Part shown: positions 50,739-63,350 of the stretch, piece after piece
How positions within the stretch are numbered: the stretch's first letter is position 1
Layout of the letters: each line of letters opens with the position of its first letter
Assembly: GCA_013400115.1 (NCBI GenBank)
Contig: VXBP01004577.1
Span: forward strand, 992,001 to 1,056,000
Direction of reading: 5' to 3'
DNA length: 64,000 bases
Source of the DNA: Rhinopomastus cyanomelas
Taxonomy: Eukaryota; Chordata; Aves; Bucerotiformes; Rhinopomastidae
The notes under the pieces: generated by a model
Told to the model about the DNA's origin: nothing
The model's input: the letters and a program-made list of their open reading frames with translations, nothing else
The model's database searches: none
Translations under genes and position numbers: made by a program

Positions 50739-50926
50739 GACTTTCTGCTACAGAGCACTGGAACGAGCTGCCCAGTTGGGTTGTGGAGTCTCCTTCTTTG
50801 GAGAAAACCCGCCTGGATATGTTACTGTGCGACTTGATCCAGATGATCCTGCTCTGGTGGGGGGATTGGACTAGTGATCTTTCGAGGTCCCTTCCAATCC
50901 CTACTGTTCTGTGATTCTGTGATTCT
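50739..50926 (+). mobile_element. CR1 3' fragment
   Basis: Plus-oriented: acagagcactggaacgagct, gttgtggagtctccttcttt, ggtcccttccaatccctac and tail tgttctgtgattctgtgatt. About 15 bases of the ORF2 region are missing after ccttctttggag, compared with other copies. Confidence 0.93.
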
Positions 50927-53900
50927 TTCCCTAATGGAAAAGACTTCAGGGAAGAGCCTCCTGATGGTTGTTCTGGCCTTGAATCCATGCAGTGAGCACC
51001 AAACCTTCCTCACCTCCACTACATGTCCTTTCTCCTAACAACCTTCAGCTGCTCCGTGCTGCTGCCTCCTCACAAGGCTCCTTTTCTCTCATATGCACCT
51101 TAATAAGATGGCTTCACTTGGAATCAAAGGGATTATCTTGCAGCAAAGCAGGGGCAAGGTTTTCAGGACTCTCTAGTCACAACATTGCAAGGCCAAGCAG
51201 TAAAGGTGCACTGGTGCAGGGCACTGGCTGGATGATGTTCAGTTCAACAGCAGCGGTACAAGGTGGACCCTGCGTGTGTGAACTGGCTTCACCCAGCGGA
51301 ATTTAATCTCTTGAATTAAACAGATACACCATTGGTGAAAAGGTTCTTCCCTTGGTTTCACAGCTAGCTACGAAGGCGTGATGGTTGTGTGCAGACAAGG
51401 TGCCACAGCCATTACACAAGGCAACAGCCTCAGTTTGCTTTGAATTATCTCAAGAGCTGGAGAAAATTTTCCAGAATGATCTCATGCTTCATCCTCTCTG
51501 GCATTCATCTTGCTCAATGTACTGGCAGTCCTTTCCCATTTCCTGGAAAATGGGACACTTATAGCCCAGTGCAGTTACCCTCCCTCAATGTGACTTTCTC
51601 ATGTCTACTCCTCCTTGAACATGCAAACTCAGAGACACTGTAGGATACAGCTGAGCAGTTCAGGAGCACTTTGGGAACTGAGTGGTTCCATCTTTCACAG
51701 AAAGCCCTCTCTTCACTTTGGATTACCTTCAAAATTTATAGTTTCATCAAAGGAGAAAGACTCAAAAGTGTCCATGTCTCACTGCCCTCTTTGCTCCAGT
51801 GTGTGATGAGGGGGCTCTGTACCTGGCATCCTAAACCAAAATGCAATTTCTTTTCTGAACTTCTGTTCTCCATCCCTCCTGCTGATATGCTTGTGTCCCT
51901 TTTCTTCCCAAACAAGTCTATTTGTGGTATAAAATGTCTTCTGGCTTATTAACACAAGCACAGAGGGTGTATAGAATAAACTACAAGCTAGCTGGCCATC
52001 ACAGGAGGACAGACAGATTTAATGGCACTAACATTGTACTGGATTTGGGAAGCAGCCTATTTGCATGGAAAAGCCTTGATGCTCAGCTGTATTCTGTGCA
52101 CCGTGGAAATTAGGCAGCAGCTACTGGAGATGGAGGCCTTTGTTGCAAAGATTCACTCTAATGTGCTGGGGCAATACAAGAACTAAAAGAGATACCATAT
52201 GATTCTACGATTCTATGTGAAGATGCTTCCCAGAGCACTCATCCAGCAATTGGCATCACCCTATTTTGTGAAAAGACGAAAATACTTAGTCTTTTATAAC
52301 ATACAAATAAAACAAAGCATCCCACATTCTGCCAAACATACACAGACAGACTAAAACCACCTCCTCGAAAGAAATACCGAGTAGAAATGGGTTTATGACT
52401 TCCTAAAGCCGTTCAGAGGTGTGACTTGTGGCAGTCACATCACACAAAGTCGACAGGCACCGCAGATTCCTGGTGAGGAACTCTGGACTGTTTCCTGCCA
52501 GCTATCAATAACGATGTGTGTTGTCTTCTAATTAAAAAGACAATACCTATGACTTTAAAACTGTCTTATCATGACTGATGCAGTTTCATACTGGCTAATA
52601 ATATTCCTCCATTTGTTTCTCACCCATTTATGGCACCACTTACCGTTGGTGAAGCGTGACACTGCCAGATGTGCCTGCAGAACTGAAATGAGGACACATG
52701 AGCAGTGAAAGCTTTGTGAACCCTTCAGCTAATTGACATGATTGTGTGTCCAGAAGGATGGAGGGGGAAAGGCAGAGCAGTAGTTTGTTTCTTGGCCAGA
52801 CTTCCAGTGCAAAGGCACCACCGTAGCCTCCCGCTGAACCGAAGGGCTTTTGTCAGAAGGCATTCCCTCTGGTTTACTGTGAACTTTGAAATATCCAAGT
52901 TCTGTGTTGACATGAGGATTTTAATCTTTACTATATTTACATGTTTTATTAGAATCCAAGTAATTGTCATGGGTGAGATTAAGAAACTTTATCTTATCTG
53001 GACACAAGTGTCTTGAAACAGAGAGCCTGCTCCTCCACACAGCCCCTCCTTGTCTAAAGGTCACCTTATGGGAGAACAAGCCAAGCAAAACACACTTTTT
53101 AAAAACAGATATGACACAGAATTATCTAACTTCTAGTGTTTTCTTTTTCTTTTTGGCATCTACTTTACATTAGAAGAGAGTACTGGTGTTGAAGTCCACA
53201 GGTGCCTCTTCACACAGGCAGTCCCCAGCTTCAAGGGTAAAAGGTGGGTCTGTGTCTGCACTGGTGTCTCAAAGCATGGTAGTAGCATCTGGGAAACCAT
53301 TTCCTCAACTGCAAGCATTGCTTTTGCTTTGGGGATTTAGCCAGACAATGCCACAAGGATGCCCCACTGGCAAACCAGTCAGGAAGCCATCTAGTTGCCT
53401 TCAGAGAAATGGATGGGGCACCCTCACCAAGGCAGTTCTGCAGCATCCCAGCACACACTGGCTGCTCCAGGGACGCAAAGGTGAGCAGCTGAAGCTCAGC
53501 AAACTCAACAGATTTGAAATAAGGTCTTTTTTAAACAGGGACATAAGCCATGGGAGAACACCATTACAGATGAAGTGTCCTTGCTGCCTCCACTTGAAAC
53601 TGTACACTAAACTTGGTTTTCTTTTTGAAAGAGTTGTCATGGTTCCTCTAGCTATTGCAGGCATTGTGACTGCGGGGTGCAAATATTAATGGCAGGGGGA
53701 TCCTCCTCCTTTGCAGCACCCACAGTCACACAGCAGCAAGCACAGCAGCCTCTTTCTGCCCTTACAAAAGACTGATCTGTCAATCCCATGACACTCATCA
53801 GTTACCAGCCACATCTCAAGCAGACCTGTCAGTTATTCATCTAGCATCATGTTTCCTGACATGAAGAACAGGTTGATAACTGCTGTCTGTGCTGGCAAGG

Positions 53901-56218
53901 AGAAGGGCACAGCAGCAGCACAGCTGATGACTCAAGCAGTTTGTGCTTGAGATGCTCACACTGCCCACAGCTGGAGGCTGCTTTGGGGCACCCCCAAATA
54001 CTCAGGGCTTGGCTTCACCCAAAAGAGAGATGCTTTTCATGCTTTCAGATCACACTATGTGACAGGTGGTGATGATTTGCTTAAATAGCACTCTTCTGAT
54101 CAGAACCGTGGTGGTGATGTGAACACACACCCACCAACGTGGCGCAAAAATGCCCTAGCCAAGAAGAAGCCCTGCCTACACTTCCTTGAGAAGCAGGAAA
54201 AATCATATATTGTTATTCTAATGGTAAATATGAGAAAGAACTTCTTCCCAGCGAGGGTGACAGAGCACTGGAACAGGCTGCCCAGGGTGATTGTGGAGTC
54301 CCCTTCACTGGAGACATTTAAGACCCGCCTGGATGTGTTCCTGTGTGACTTGGTCTAGGTGATCCTGCTGTGGCAGGGGGATTGGACTAGATGATCTCTC
54401 GAGGTCCCTTCCAATCCCTAATAAGTCTATGATTCTATGAAATAGTGTAAGTCAGTTATGTAAAAAGAAAAACATTTACATCATCAGAACAAGAAAAGCT
54501 GAAACGTACAGAAAATTGTTTCTACCAGTGAGACAAAATGTTGCCCCACAGCAGTCCTTGTCTTCTCTTCAACAAGGCTAATCTTAGTCTTTGTTTGTTT
54601 TCCAAATGACATAATTACTTAGTAAATTGAATATGGAGCCAAGGAACAGAAATTGCTTAGTTCCTGGCAAAATTTACTCTCATCTTGCTCAATAATTGTA
54701 ATAATCATGATTACAATAATTTTATTCATAAGTCACATTAAGTTTTTCCCTATGGTAAAATTAAACGCAATGGGAAGTGAATGATCTGTTCCCTAAATTG
54801 CAAAGCTAAAAGTAATGTGTCTTTCTCCTTCATAAAACAACCACATTTATGCTCCAGAGAGTCAATGACTAAATCAGAAATAACTATATTGATGAACCCT
54901 GTCATTCAATTCTTCCTTTTTTTTGATAGTAGAATGAAGTTTAGGCTAATAAATGGAAGCGTCGTCATCTCCATCTATGGAGAGCCCAGAATGTCAGCAA
55001 GATTGATACTGAATTGATGGATGCAGAGTAATCAACGTCATCTGAGACACCAGGATCAGAGTCAAACACTGAACACAGAGATTTGTGCCCTGTTTTATCC
55101 CAAAGCATGTGCCATGAACTCTGCATTCCCACCACACCAAGCAGGACCATGTCCAGGAGCACAGAAATGCTCCAGTGTGGACATTTTGCTGAACAGGGGT
55201 ATCTATAAAAGCAGAGGCCAGACATAGTTTTCTAAGATGATTTTTGTTTGGTTTAGTAGAAAGTGGCACAAAAATGGGAGGGAATACTCTGAAAACCAGA
55301 CCCCCAGGGGAAGTACCTGGGGTATGAGGGTGGCAAGCAAAATGTCAAGAATGCATCCTCTTCAGTTCAGTATTGCCTGGTGAAGTGATGGGCTGCTCCA
55401 GGACCCCGTCTGGGGCAAGCAGGACAACCTTACTAAAGCCATATGATCTTTTCTCTTTGGAATCAAACCAGGTGGTTTTTGGAGGAGGAGCAGCAGACTC
55501 ACCTGGGGTTTGTTGCAATCCTGAACGTGCCAAAGGCCACAGAGAACAAGTAGGAAAACAATGACCGAGATCAAAACCTTGCAGCCTTGGGAGGGGAGTG
55601 ACTGATGTGCTGAGGGATGGGTGACTGATGTGTTTATAAAAGGCACTGCAATAGTTTTATATTTGCTTGGCATTTGTGGAGGGTCAGTCTTCTGGGATTA
55701 TACCTGTCAGCTACAGCAGACTGAGATTTAAGGGAAGAAAACTTAATAAATCTGCTAAGGCCGTATGAGCACAAAAGGTTCTGTATTGACATTGGCAGCC
55801 TTTACCTGAGGTATCTGTGTTATTCTGGATAAATGCTCACATGCAATTTATGTCTGTGATGTTCAGAGCTCAACAAACCTAGAAGAGGTTTGATTATGCT
55901 CAAACAATATATGTTGCATTAATCAGGTTTGTGGCATGTCCACAACACAGCTCTAGGAGAATGAACGGAATGTCCCCAGCAGTATTTTGAAGGCAAAATT
56001 AGTTGACTGCATGGGGTCGTTAAGCATAAAGAGGAGGTGTAGTCCTACTCAGGGTACCACAGTGCAATGACAAAGAAGAGTCTATTGGAGAGCAAAGCAA
56101 TGGTCTCACAAAGGATATTGTCTGAACTACGCTGAAATTTTCCAGTGAGGTCCTTCTAAGGATTACCTTGGGAAAGTGGTGGTAATTCCCTGGGACAGTG
56201 TGAGACAGTGAGATAGCA
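50927..56218. other. Intergenic sequence
   Basis: One CR1 piece at 54226-54440. The rest shows no recognised genes or repeats. The 167-codon frame at 53186-53689 starts at a non-ATG codon and has no motifs. Confidence 0.5.
54226..54440 (+). mobile_element. CR1 3' fragment
   Basis: Plus-oriented common subfamily with an open ORF2 end (MRKNFFPARVTEHWNRLP, FLCDLV). The 3' UTR is ggtcccttccaatccctaat and the tail is aagtctatgattctatg. It appears little diverged. Confidence 0.96.
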
Positions 56219-56730
56219 TCTGGAGTATTGTGTCCAGTTCTGGGCCACTCAGTTCAAGAGGGATGTGGAGCTGCTGGAGGGAGTCCAGTGTAGGGCAATG
56301 AGGGTGATGAAGGAACCGGAGAACCTCCCTTATGAGGAGAGGCTGAGGGAGCTGGCTCTCTGTAGCTTGGAGAAGAGGAGACTGAGGGGTGACCTCATTA
56401 GTGTCTATGAATATGTGAAGGGTGGGTGTCAGAAGGATGGAGCCAGGCTCTGCTCAGTGTCATCTGGTGATAGGACAAGGGGCAATGGGTGCAAGCTGGA
56501 ACATAGAAGGTTCCATATGAATGTGAGAAGGATCATCTTCCCAGTGAGGGTGACAGAGCACTGGAACAGGCTGCCCAGGGAGGTTGTAGAGCCTCCTTCA
56601 CTTGAGATGTTTAAAACCTGCCTGGATGTGTTCCTGTGTGACTTGGTCTAGGTGATGCTGCTGTGTCAGGGGGATTGGACTGGATGATCTTTCGAGGTCC
56701 CTTCCAATCCCTGATGATTCTATGATTCTT
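56219..56730 (+). mobile_element. CR1 LINE 3' fragment (512 bases)
   Basis: A plus-oriented common-subfamily copy open for 128 codons (ELLEGVQCRAMRVMKE, LRELALCSLEKRRLRGD, GNGCKLEHRRFHMNV, TEHWNRLPREVVEPPSL). The start corresponds to the wsIVSSSG region (tggagtattgtgtccagttc). The 3' UTR and tail are intact. Confidence 0.97.
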
Positions 56731-58959
56731 TGAAAACAGTGGAGGAGCACTCCACCGTGTCTTCCTACCCTCCTGTTAATGAACACGATCGATAAAAGCT
56801 GCTCTAACAAAGCAGATGTAGCCTGATCTGAAATGTGTGGGGCTAGGAAATCACACTTTGCCCTACGGGCTGAAGTACCTTAGGTAGGCAAAAGGAAATT
56901 AAGAGACTGAACTCCTCAAAACCATGCTCAGCCTTGAGCAACAAAAGCATTCGCTTGGCTTGCTCAAGACTCCACTGCCTGAAAATAAACCTATGCAAAT
57001 AGTGACATCTCTTTCTTTAGTAATTGATTTATCTTGTTTTCAGCTGAATTATTTCCTTTTTATTGGCAATGGCCGAAGGAAAATGTGATCAATGTTGAAA
57101 CCACTTTTCCCCCAACGAAGGAGACAATCATTTGGTTCAACACAGAGCACCATGAAATCAGCCCACTGAAAAGAAATGAAAGGTTTAGGATAACTTGCTT
57201 TCATGAATCTGTGTGCACGTGCACGTGTAGGATATGCAAGAGCTTGCATTTACTTGTGCCTGGCACGCCTGTGGAGTACCAGACGTTTCCTGGAAGAAAA
57301 GGATGTATCTGCTTCTTGTGCTATGGATTTACTTTTTGAACTCTACATGGAAGAATATTAAGATTTACAAAGCTATTACAGCTGACAGATTAAACTTCAT
57401 GGGGATATGTATTTTAATTGATAACCACAGAGGCAGTGCAGGAAAGGTTATCTTGCAACTATATTTGGAAAGCACTTTCATAACATCACTGAATTCCTCT
57501 AGAGTTATCTTTAATCAAAGGAATTAACTGCTGATGTTATTACATGTATTTTGTCTGAAAGTAAGAGTATTTTGTCTTGCTGTGACCTTGTCTAATGTGT
57601 GATCCTGTAAGAACGGGAACTCATTTACTTCCCACAGGTCCTTTTACTTCATATATTTTGTGTAGAATTTCTATCCCCAAATAGACTAACCCAAGCATAT
57701 AACCACTTGGCTATGATATGAAACCCCTGCTCAAAAAATGCCTGGTGTGTAATGGTGTCCTCAGGCAGCTGACTACAAAACATCAGAAGGTTGTGATTGA
57801 TTTTGTTTTTACCTCTGTTTTTGGGAAAATAAGATTCTGCAAGGGGAAGGGAGGTGTGTTGTCAGAAAACCAAAGTAATACTGCAGTGCCACTTAACTAG
57901 ACATAGCAGAGACATAATCATTTTCATCTTTAAAAATAAAAGAAAGTAAAGGCTCTAGTTTTTTGTCCTGCAGTCCTGGATCACGTCTCTCCCAGGTGGA
58001 GGTGCAGAGCCTGCGTTCCCCCATCAGCAGCACAGTTTGCCTCTTGGTCCGCTGTCAGGCATCCACAACCTGAATTATGGTCTTGTGAGAAACAGCAATA
58101 TAAAAATCTCCCTAGGCTGTATAAGACACCATTATTTCAGGGAGACATAACGTCTCGGAAGGAGATTTGACTGGCAGCTTCAGCATTTCAGTCTGTATCT
58201 CCCCTCCAACCTTATTAAAACATCTCAGGCGCCGAACTGTCCAGGAGCCTGTTAGGGGTGGCTGTGTGAGCATCAGGGAAGCCAGGGAGAGCCTGTTTCC
58301 AGCTAAAGGACACACGGACACACACAGGTTCTTGTGGTTTGTCTTCACTGGGGCTGTTGTTACAACACGGCTCCTGCTCTGACATGTGGCTCTGAAGAAG
58401 AGCAGAGAGCAATAAAGGTGGGGAGGCAGCAGTGCTGCTGAAGAGAGGCAGACTCCTGGAACGTCAGAGGAGTGATAGGTAACAGGACTGTGAAAAGTTC
58501 TACAAACCAGGAGTAAGACACAGTCTGTGGCCATTGGGGGGCCCATCAGATGTACATGATGGTGTCGCACTGGCTAAAGAGGTTCAGCCCAGTGTGTCTC
58601 AGCAGAAACCAGGAGACCAGCATTGACATGTGTGTCTGCAAGGCACTTCCAGCCTTCGCTTCAACACCTCACAGCTTTTGAATTGTTTTTGCATCCCACC
58701 AGGTGCTGGTTATGAACCATAAGACAAATACTTGTGGAAAGAACATTGAGAAGGGTCAGTGGGAAAAGTTGTGGAGCAAATATAGAAAAAATGAATTGCA
58801 AAACCCTACAGAGATCATGGGATTTCCAGCAAGGATCAATAGATCTAGACATGAACGTGATGGCACGTATTTAGATATCCAAAAGTTATTTGACAAGTTC
58901 TGATATCAAGGGCCTTGTCAAGAAATTCAGTTGCAAAGGAGGAAGAGAGCACTGTGAAC
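56731..58959. other. Intergenic sequence
   Basis: No recognised gene or transposon. The 152-codon minus frame at 58112-58570 has no family signature. Confidence 0.5.
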
Positions 58960-59095
58960 AAGTTTGAACTGTCTTGAGCAAACCCCTGAGCTCTACGTTA
59001 CCCATGAAAATTGCCTGTCCAAAGTCCAGTAGCAGGCAAGAAATGCACGAGGATTTATAGAAAAGGAAGAGAGAACGTACCAGAGGACATGGCTG
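58960..59095. repeat. Duplicated block A, copy 1
   Basis: These 136 bases recur at 60811-60946 with one visible mismatch (tatagaaaagg against tatagacaagg). Copy 2 begins directly after a single N at 60810. Probably false duplication or allelic sequence kept in the assembly. Confidence 0.9.
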
Positions 59096-59527
59096 GGCTT
59101 CTGTTTAAATCCATGGGTCTGTTTAAATCTTCAAGGGCCCAGTCTACAGAAGACATACTGGCACTGGAAGAACTTCAGAGAAAGGGAGTAGGAGGTTATT
59201 GGTGTAGTGCAGCTTCCATGCAAGAACTGATTAGGTACACACCAGGTTCCTTTTGTTTGGAGTGTCAGTAATGAACAGGGCACTCTGTGAAAGCGTGAGT
59301 AACCTGGACAGGGTGAACCTGACACTGAGGAAGGAGTGGCTGGACTTCAGAACAGTAGTCTCAAAGCAAATCAGATGTTTTTCCCATGATGTACAGTAAA
59401 ACCATGCTACATCTTGCAGCAGAATTGTGGCTTCTAAGTGTCCTTTCCATAGGACCAAGGAGACAAATCCCAGGGAGAAAAATCCATGGGCAGTTATTCA
59501 TTATAAAGTTATTTCTGTCTCAAGAGN

Positions 59528-60076
59528 GGCCTTTATACTACTGTTTGCAGGAAGAATGCTGGGGCTTTTTTATTCTCCTGTGATTTCTTAGGATTAATCC
59601 CAATTAATCAGAAGGCTCCTGAATACTTTGCATAGTATTAGAAAGATGACAGTAGTTCCTCAGCATCTTTTGCCCCAGTTTTCTGGCAGCGTAATGAGTG
59701 TGCATCCTTTCCTTTTCCCTTGTGGGAACTGTGCTTTCAGTGACTTGAGCACATGGAGACTGAAAGGTTCATAAAAGTTGAGGCTAAGAAAGGGGGGAAT
59801 AAAGAGAACAAACACGAATACATTCCTGCTAAGTGACTTCAGAAGCACAGAGCCTCCCTTTTCTCCCTGGTTAGAGAGCAGGGAGCCTTAATGAAAACGC
59901 ACAAGACTTGAAAGAGGAACCAGCACACTGAGAAAAATGTGGCTTAGAGAAAGAAAAGAGCTGGGGCAGCATCCCTTTTTGGGGAAGAAAATTGCCATTT
60001 TCAGTGTGAAGAATCAAGGGTTCTCCCAAGGCTGGTATTTGTACTCATCTTTTGGCACCACATACTGGGTGATGTG
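59528..60076. repeat. Duplicated block B, copy 1
   Basis: 549 bases bounded by single Ns at 59527 and 60077, nearly identical to 60979-61527. One base difference was noticed (cccttgtggg against cccttctggg); the last base also differs next to the N. The offset of 1451 is constant, so there are no indels. Confidence 0.92.
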
Positions 60077-60277
60077 NAAGTTATTTCTGTCTCAAGAGGT
60101 ATCTGAGGTGCACATTTTCAGACACCGGAATTGTAGAGATTCATTCCAAGACAGCCCTGTGGCTTCATTGCTCTGAGGCAACAGAGCACTGCTCAGGACA
60201 CAGTCTTGGGCTGCCTGTGATTGTGGTCTGGCTGGTATTATCACTATTTGGAGGAAAAATATAAAAAAATAAATACN

Positions 60278-60522
60278 CAGAAGCACTTCCTACTAAATTC
60301 TGAAGAGTTTTGCCATAAAATACATATTTTCCTTTCCCACTTATTTTATCTGTGTGTGACTTCTTTAAAGGTTTGTGTTTGATTAGTGCTTTCTTCTCCA
60401 AAACTCAGACATTGAGAAAGCAGCACAACCAAGAAACCCTAACCAAGACTTAGAAGAGCCTGTTGCTATGGAAATAGCCATGGTATTGCACGTTCAACAG
60501 AACTTCTGCCCTGCTAAAAAAA
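60278..60522. repeat. Duplicated block C, copy 1
   Basis: 245 bases bounded by single Ns at 60277 and 60523, matching 61559-61803 at a constant offset of 1281. It ends in the oligo-A run (ctgctaaaaaaa). Confidence 0.92.
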
Positions 60523-60523
60523 N

Positions 60524-60670
60524 AGAATAATTATTTAAATAGATCAGAAAAGAAAGTAATTGAAAAAGTGGCAAACTTACAACAGCAACGGATCATGGAG
60601 TAGTCGGATCTCTCTGGGTGATGCATTTCTACATATTTCTATGTTTCGCCCATCTATGGTAGACTTGCAC
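60524..60670. other. Isolated short contig piece
   Basis: Lies between the N at 60523 and the CR1 at 60671. Unique sequence; its position in the scaffold may be wrong. Confidence 0.5.
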
Positions 60671-60809
60671 ATAGAATCATTACAGAATCATTAGGGATTG
60701 GAAGGGACCTCGAAAGATCATCCAGTCCAATCCCCCTGACACAGCAGGATCACCTAGACCAAGTCACACAGGAACACATCCAGGCAGGTCTTAAACATCT
60801 CCAGTGAAG
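60671..60809 (-). mobile_element. CR1 3' fragment cut by a contig join
   Basis: A minus-oriented common-subfamily copy (atagaatcat, ggaagggacctcgaaagatc, acacaggaacacatccaggc). It stops at the N at 60810. The cut is likely an assembly break rather than a true 5' truncation. Confidence 0.93.
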
Positions 60810-60810
60810 N

Positions 60811-61803
60811 AAGTTTGAACTGTCTTGAGCAAACCCCTGAGCTCTACGTTACCCATGAAAATTGCCTGTCCAAAGTCCAGTAGCAGGCAAGAAATGCACG
60901 AGGATTTATAGACAAGGAAGAGAGAACGTACCAGAGGACATGGCTGATTATCTAAGATTATCAAATTAAATCATTGCTGGCCTTTATACTACTGTTTGCA
61001 GGAAGAATGCTGGGGCTTTTTTATTCTCCTGTGATTTCTTAGGATTAATCCCAATTAATCAGAAGGCTCCTGAATACTTTGCATAGTATTAGAAAGATGA
61101 CAGTAGTTCCTCAGCATCTTTTGCCCCAGTTTTCTGGCAGCGTAATGAGTGTGCATCCTTTCCTTTTCCCTTCTGGGAACTGTGCTTTCAGTGACTTGAG
61201 CACATGGAGACTGAAAGGTTCATAAAAGTTGAGGCTAAGAAAGGGGGGAATAAAGAGAACAAACACGAATACATTCCTGCTAAGTGACTTCAGAAGCACA
61301 GAGCCTCCCTTTTCTCCCTGGTTAGAGAGCAGGGAGCCTTAATGAAAACGCACAAGACTTGAAAGAGGAACCAGCACACTGAGAAAAATGTGGCTTAGAG
61401 AAAGAAAAGAGCTGGGGCAGCATCCCTTTTTGGGGAAGAAAATTGCCATTTTCAGTGTGAAGAATCAAGGGTTCTCCCAAGGCTGGTATTTGTACTCATC
61501 TTTTGGCACCACATACTGGGTGATGTTTAGCACGGCTGTTGTGGGTTTGAAAATTGCACAGAAGCACTTCCTACTAAATTCTGAAGAGTTTTGCCATAAA
61601 ATACATATTTTCCTTTCCCACTTATTTTATCTGTGTGTGACTTCTTTAAAGGTTTGTGTTTGATTAGTGCTTTCTTCTCCAAAACTCAGACATTGAGAAA
61701 GCAGCACAACCAAGAAACCCTAACCAAGACTTAGAAGAGCCTGTTGCTATGGAAATAGCCATGGTATTGCACGTTCAACAGAACTTCTGCCCTGCTAAAA
61801 AAA
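60811..61803. repeat. Blocks A, B and C, copy 2 (continuous)
   Basis: Here A (60811-60946), B (60979-61527) and C (61559-61803) are joined by two 31-32 base linkers without Ns, so this is the continuous version. Copy 1 is the fragmented version. Confidence 0.9.
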
Positions 61804-62944
61804 ACAGGCTGAAAAAGCCCCAGAAAATTCTGTCCTGATTAAAACAAATCATCTGAGTAAAGCAACTGACTGCATTATATCAATGGGACGTTAATGGTGA
61901 AAATGTGTCCTTTACCGATTGTGCTTTTGTTGTCTGTTTTTACCTGCAGGCAGAGAGAGGCTCTGCCTCCCCCCAGGCAGGAGGACTGCAGCAGAGAGGA
62001 ATTACTTCAACCCAAGTGCACAAACGTAGTTCACTGTTTTGCTGACTATGTGTTTGGCTGAGGTGGTTGCATCAGCTCTCAGCAGCGCTGGTACTGAGGG
62101 TGGAGAAACCATGACTGAACTCAGCATAAATCACGTAAGTCAAGTCATTTTTTGAGAGCAAAAGCACCCTGCACCAGGGGTGTGTGTGCTTGTGGGCTGA
62201 CAATTACCCTCATGAGCCGGTGGGGCCCAAATCATTGCAGCCCCACAAAGGCAGTTTATTCTACAGTCCAAATCAACAGAGATGCATTGTCCAGCCATCA
62301 TTTCTATTCCATCATGGTCCAAGTTAGAGTGCTCTACGTGCCCAGCTCGCCTATCTGACAGGTCCTTCGCACCACTTTTGTCCTTTCAGCTTCCTCACTT
62401 GCTATCTATTCACTTAATATTGGCCTTCTAATATTCCATTGCTATATCACTGACATTAAGGCGAAAGCATCACGCTGTACTGTAAAAACTATCCACAATG
62501 TGAGAAGTAAAAAAGGGTCTAAGACTTAAATCTATCACAACATCAAAGCTTGAGCGTATAATAACCTTTTTTCTGTTTAGCTTGATCCCCAGTTAAAAGA
62601 TTGCTGAAGTTGCAGATATAAATCATCGTTGGTAGTTGGAGAATTATAAGTCTTGAAGGGGAATCAGTGATTTGCACCTCCTTCTGCTCCATGCTCAGGA
62701 TGCTTTCTGTTCCTTTGGAGTCAATTTAAAGATGAAATCTCAGGCTGTGGAAAGATCTGAGTCCTGCCCTAAAGCAAGACAAGTAGATACCTGCTGTAGG
62801 GCAGGTCATGGACTCATGGAGATGATGAGCGCGGTGGTAACTGATTAATCACAGAAGCAACTTTTCAGCCCTCCTACTTACTACACAGGCTCGCCCTGTA
62901 CGTGTTTGGCTCAGCTGTATGTACGATGTACAGATGTTGATTTC
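61804..62944. other. Intergenic sequence
   Basis: Unique DNA without recognised genes or repeats. Confidence 0.5.
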
Positions 62945-63350
62945 ACGGTATCACAGTATTACCAAGGTCGGAAGAGACCTCATAGATCATCAAGTCCAAC
63001 CTGTCACCACAGAGCTCAAGGCTAGACCATGGCACCAAGTGCCACGTCCAATCCTGCCTTGAACAGCTCCAGAGATGGCGACTCCACCACCTCCCCGGGC
63101 AGGCCATTCCAGTGGCCAATGACTCTCTCCATGAAGAACTTTCTCCTCACCTCAAGCCTCAATTTCCCCTGGCGCAGCTTGAGGCTGTGTCCTCTTGTTC
63201 TGGTGCTGGCTGCCTGAGAGAAGAGAGCAACCTCCTCCTGGCCACAAGCACCCCTCAGGTAGTTGTAGACAGCAAGAAGGTCTCCCCTGATCCTCCTCTT
63301 CTCAAGGCTAAACAATCCCAGCTCCCTCAGCCTCTCCTCATAGGGCTTCT
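62945..63350 (-). mobile_element. CR1 LINE 3' fragment of a distinct subfamily
   Basis: Minus-oriented. The 3' end is cggtatcacagtattaccaa with ggaagagacctcatagatca. The ORF2 C-terminus is open at 63022-63315 (MFSLEKRRIRGDLLAVYNYL, LKLRQGKLRLEVRRKFF, ERVIGHWNGLP, VVESPSLELFKAGLD). Both the 3' UTR and the protein differ clearly from the common subfamily. Confidence 0.95.

Noticed and set aside
52175..52220. CR1 tail-like gattctacgattctatg
   Set aside because: The preceding sequence lacks the conserved CR1 3' UTR, so the short match alone cannot support an element.
53186..53689. 167-codon open frame on the plus strand
   Set aside because: It begins at a non-ATG codon, has no motifs, and lies in ordinary intergenic DNA.
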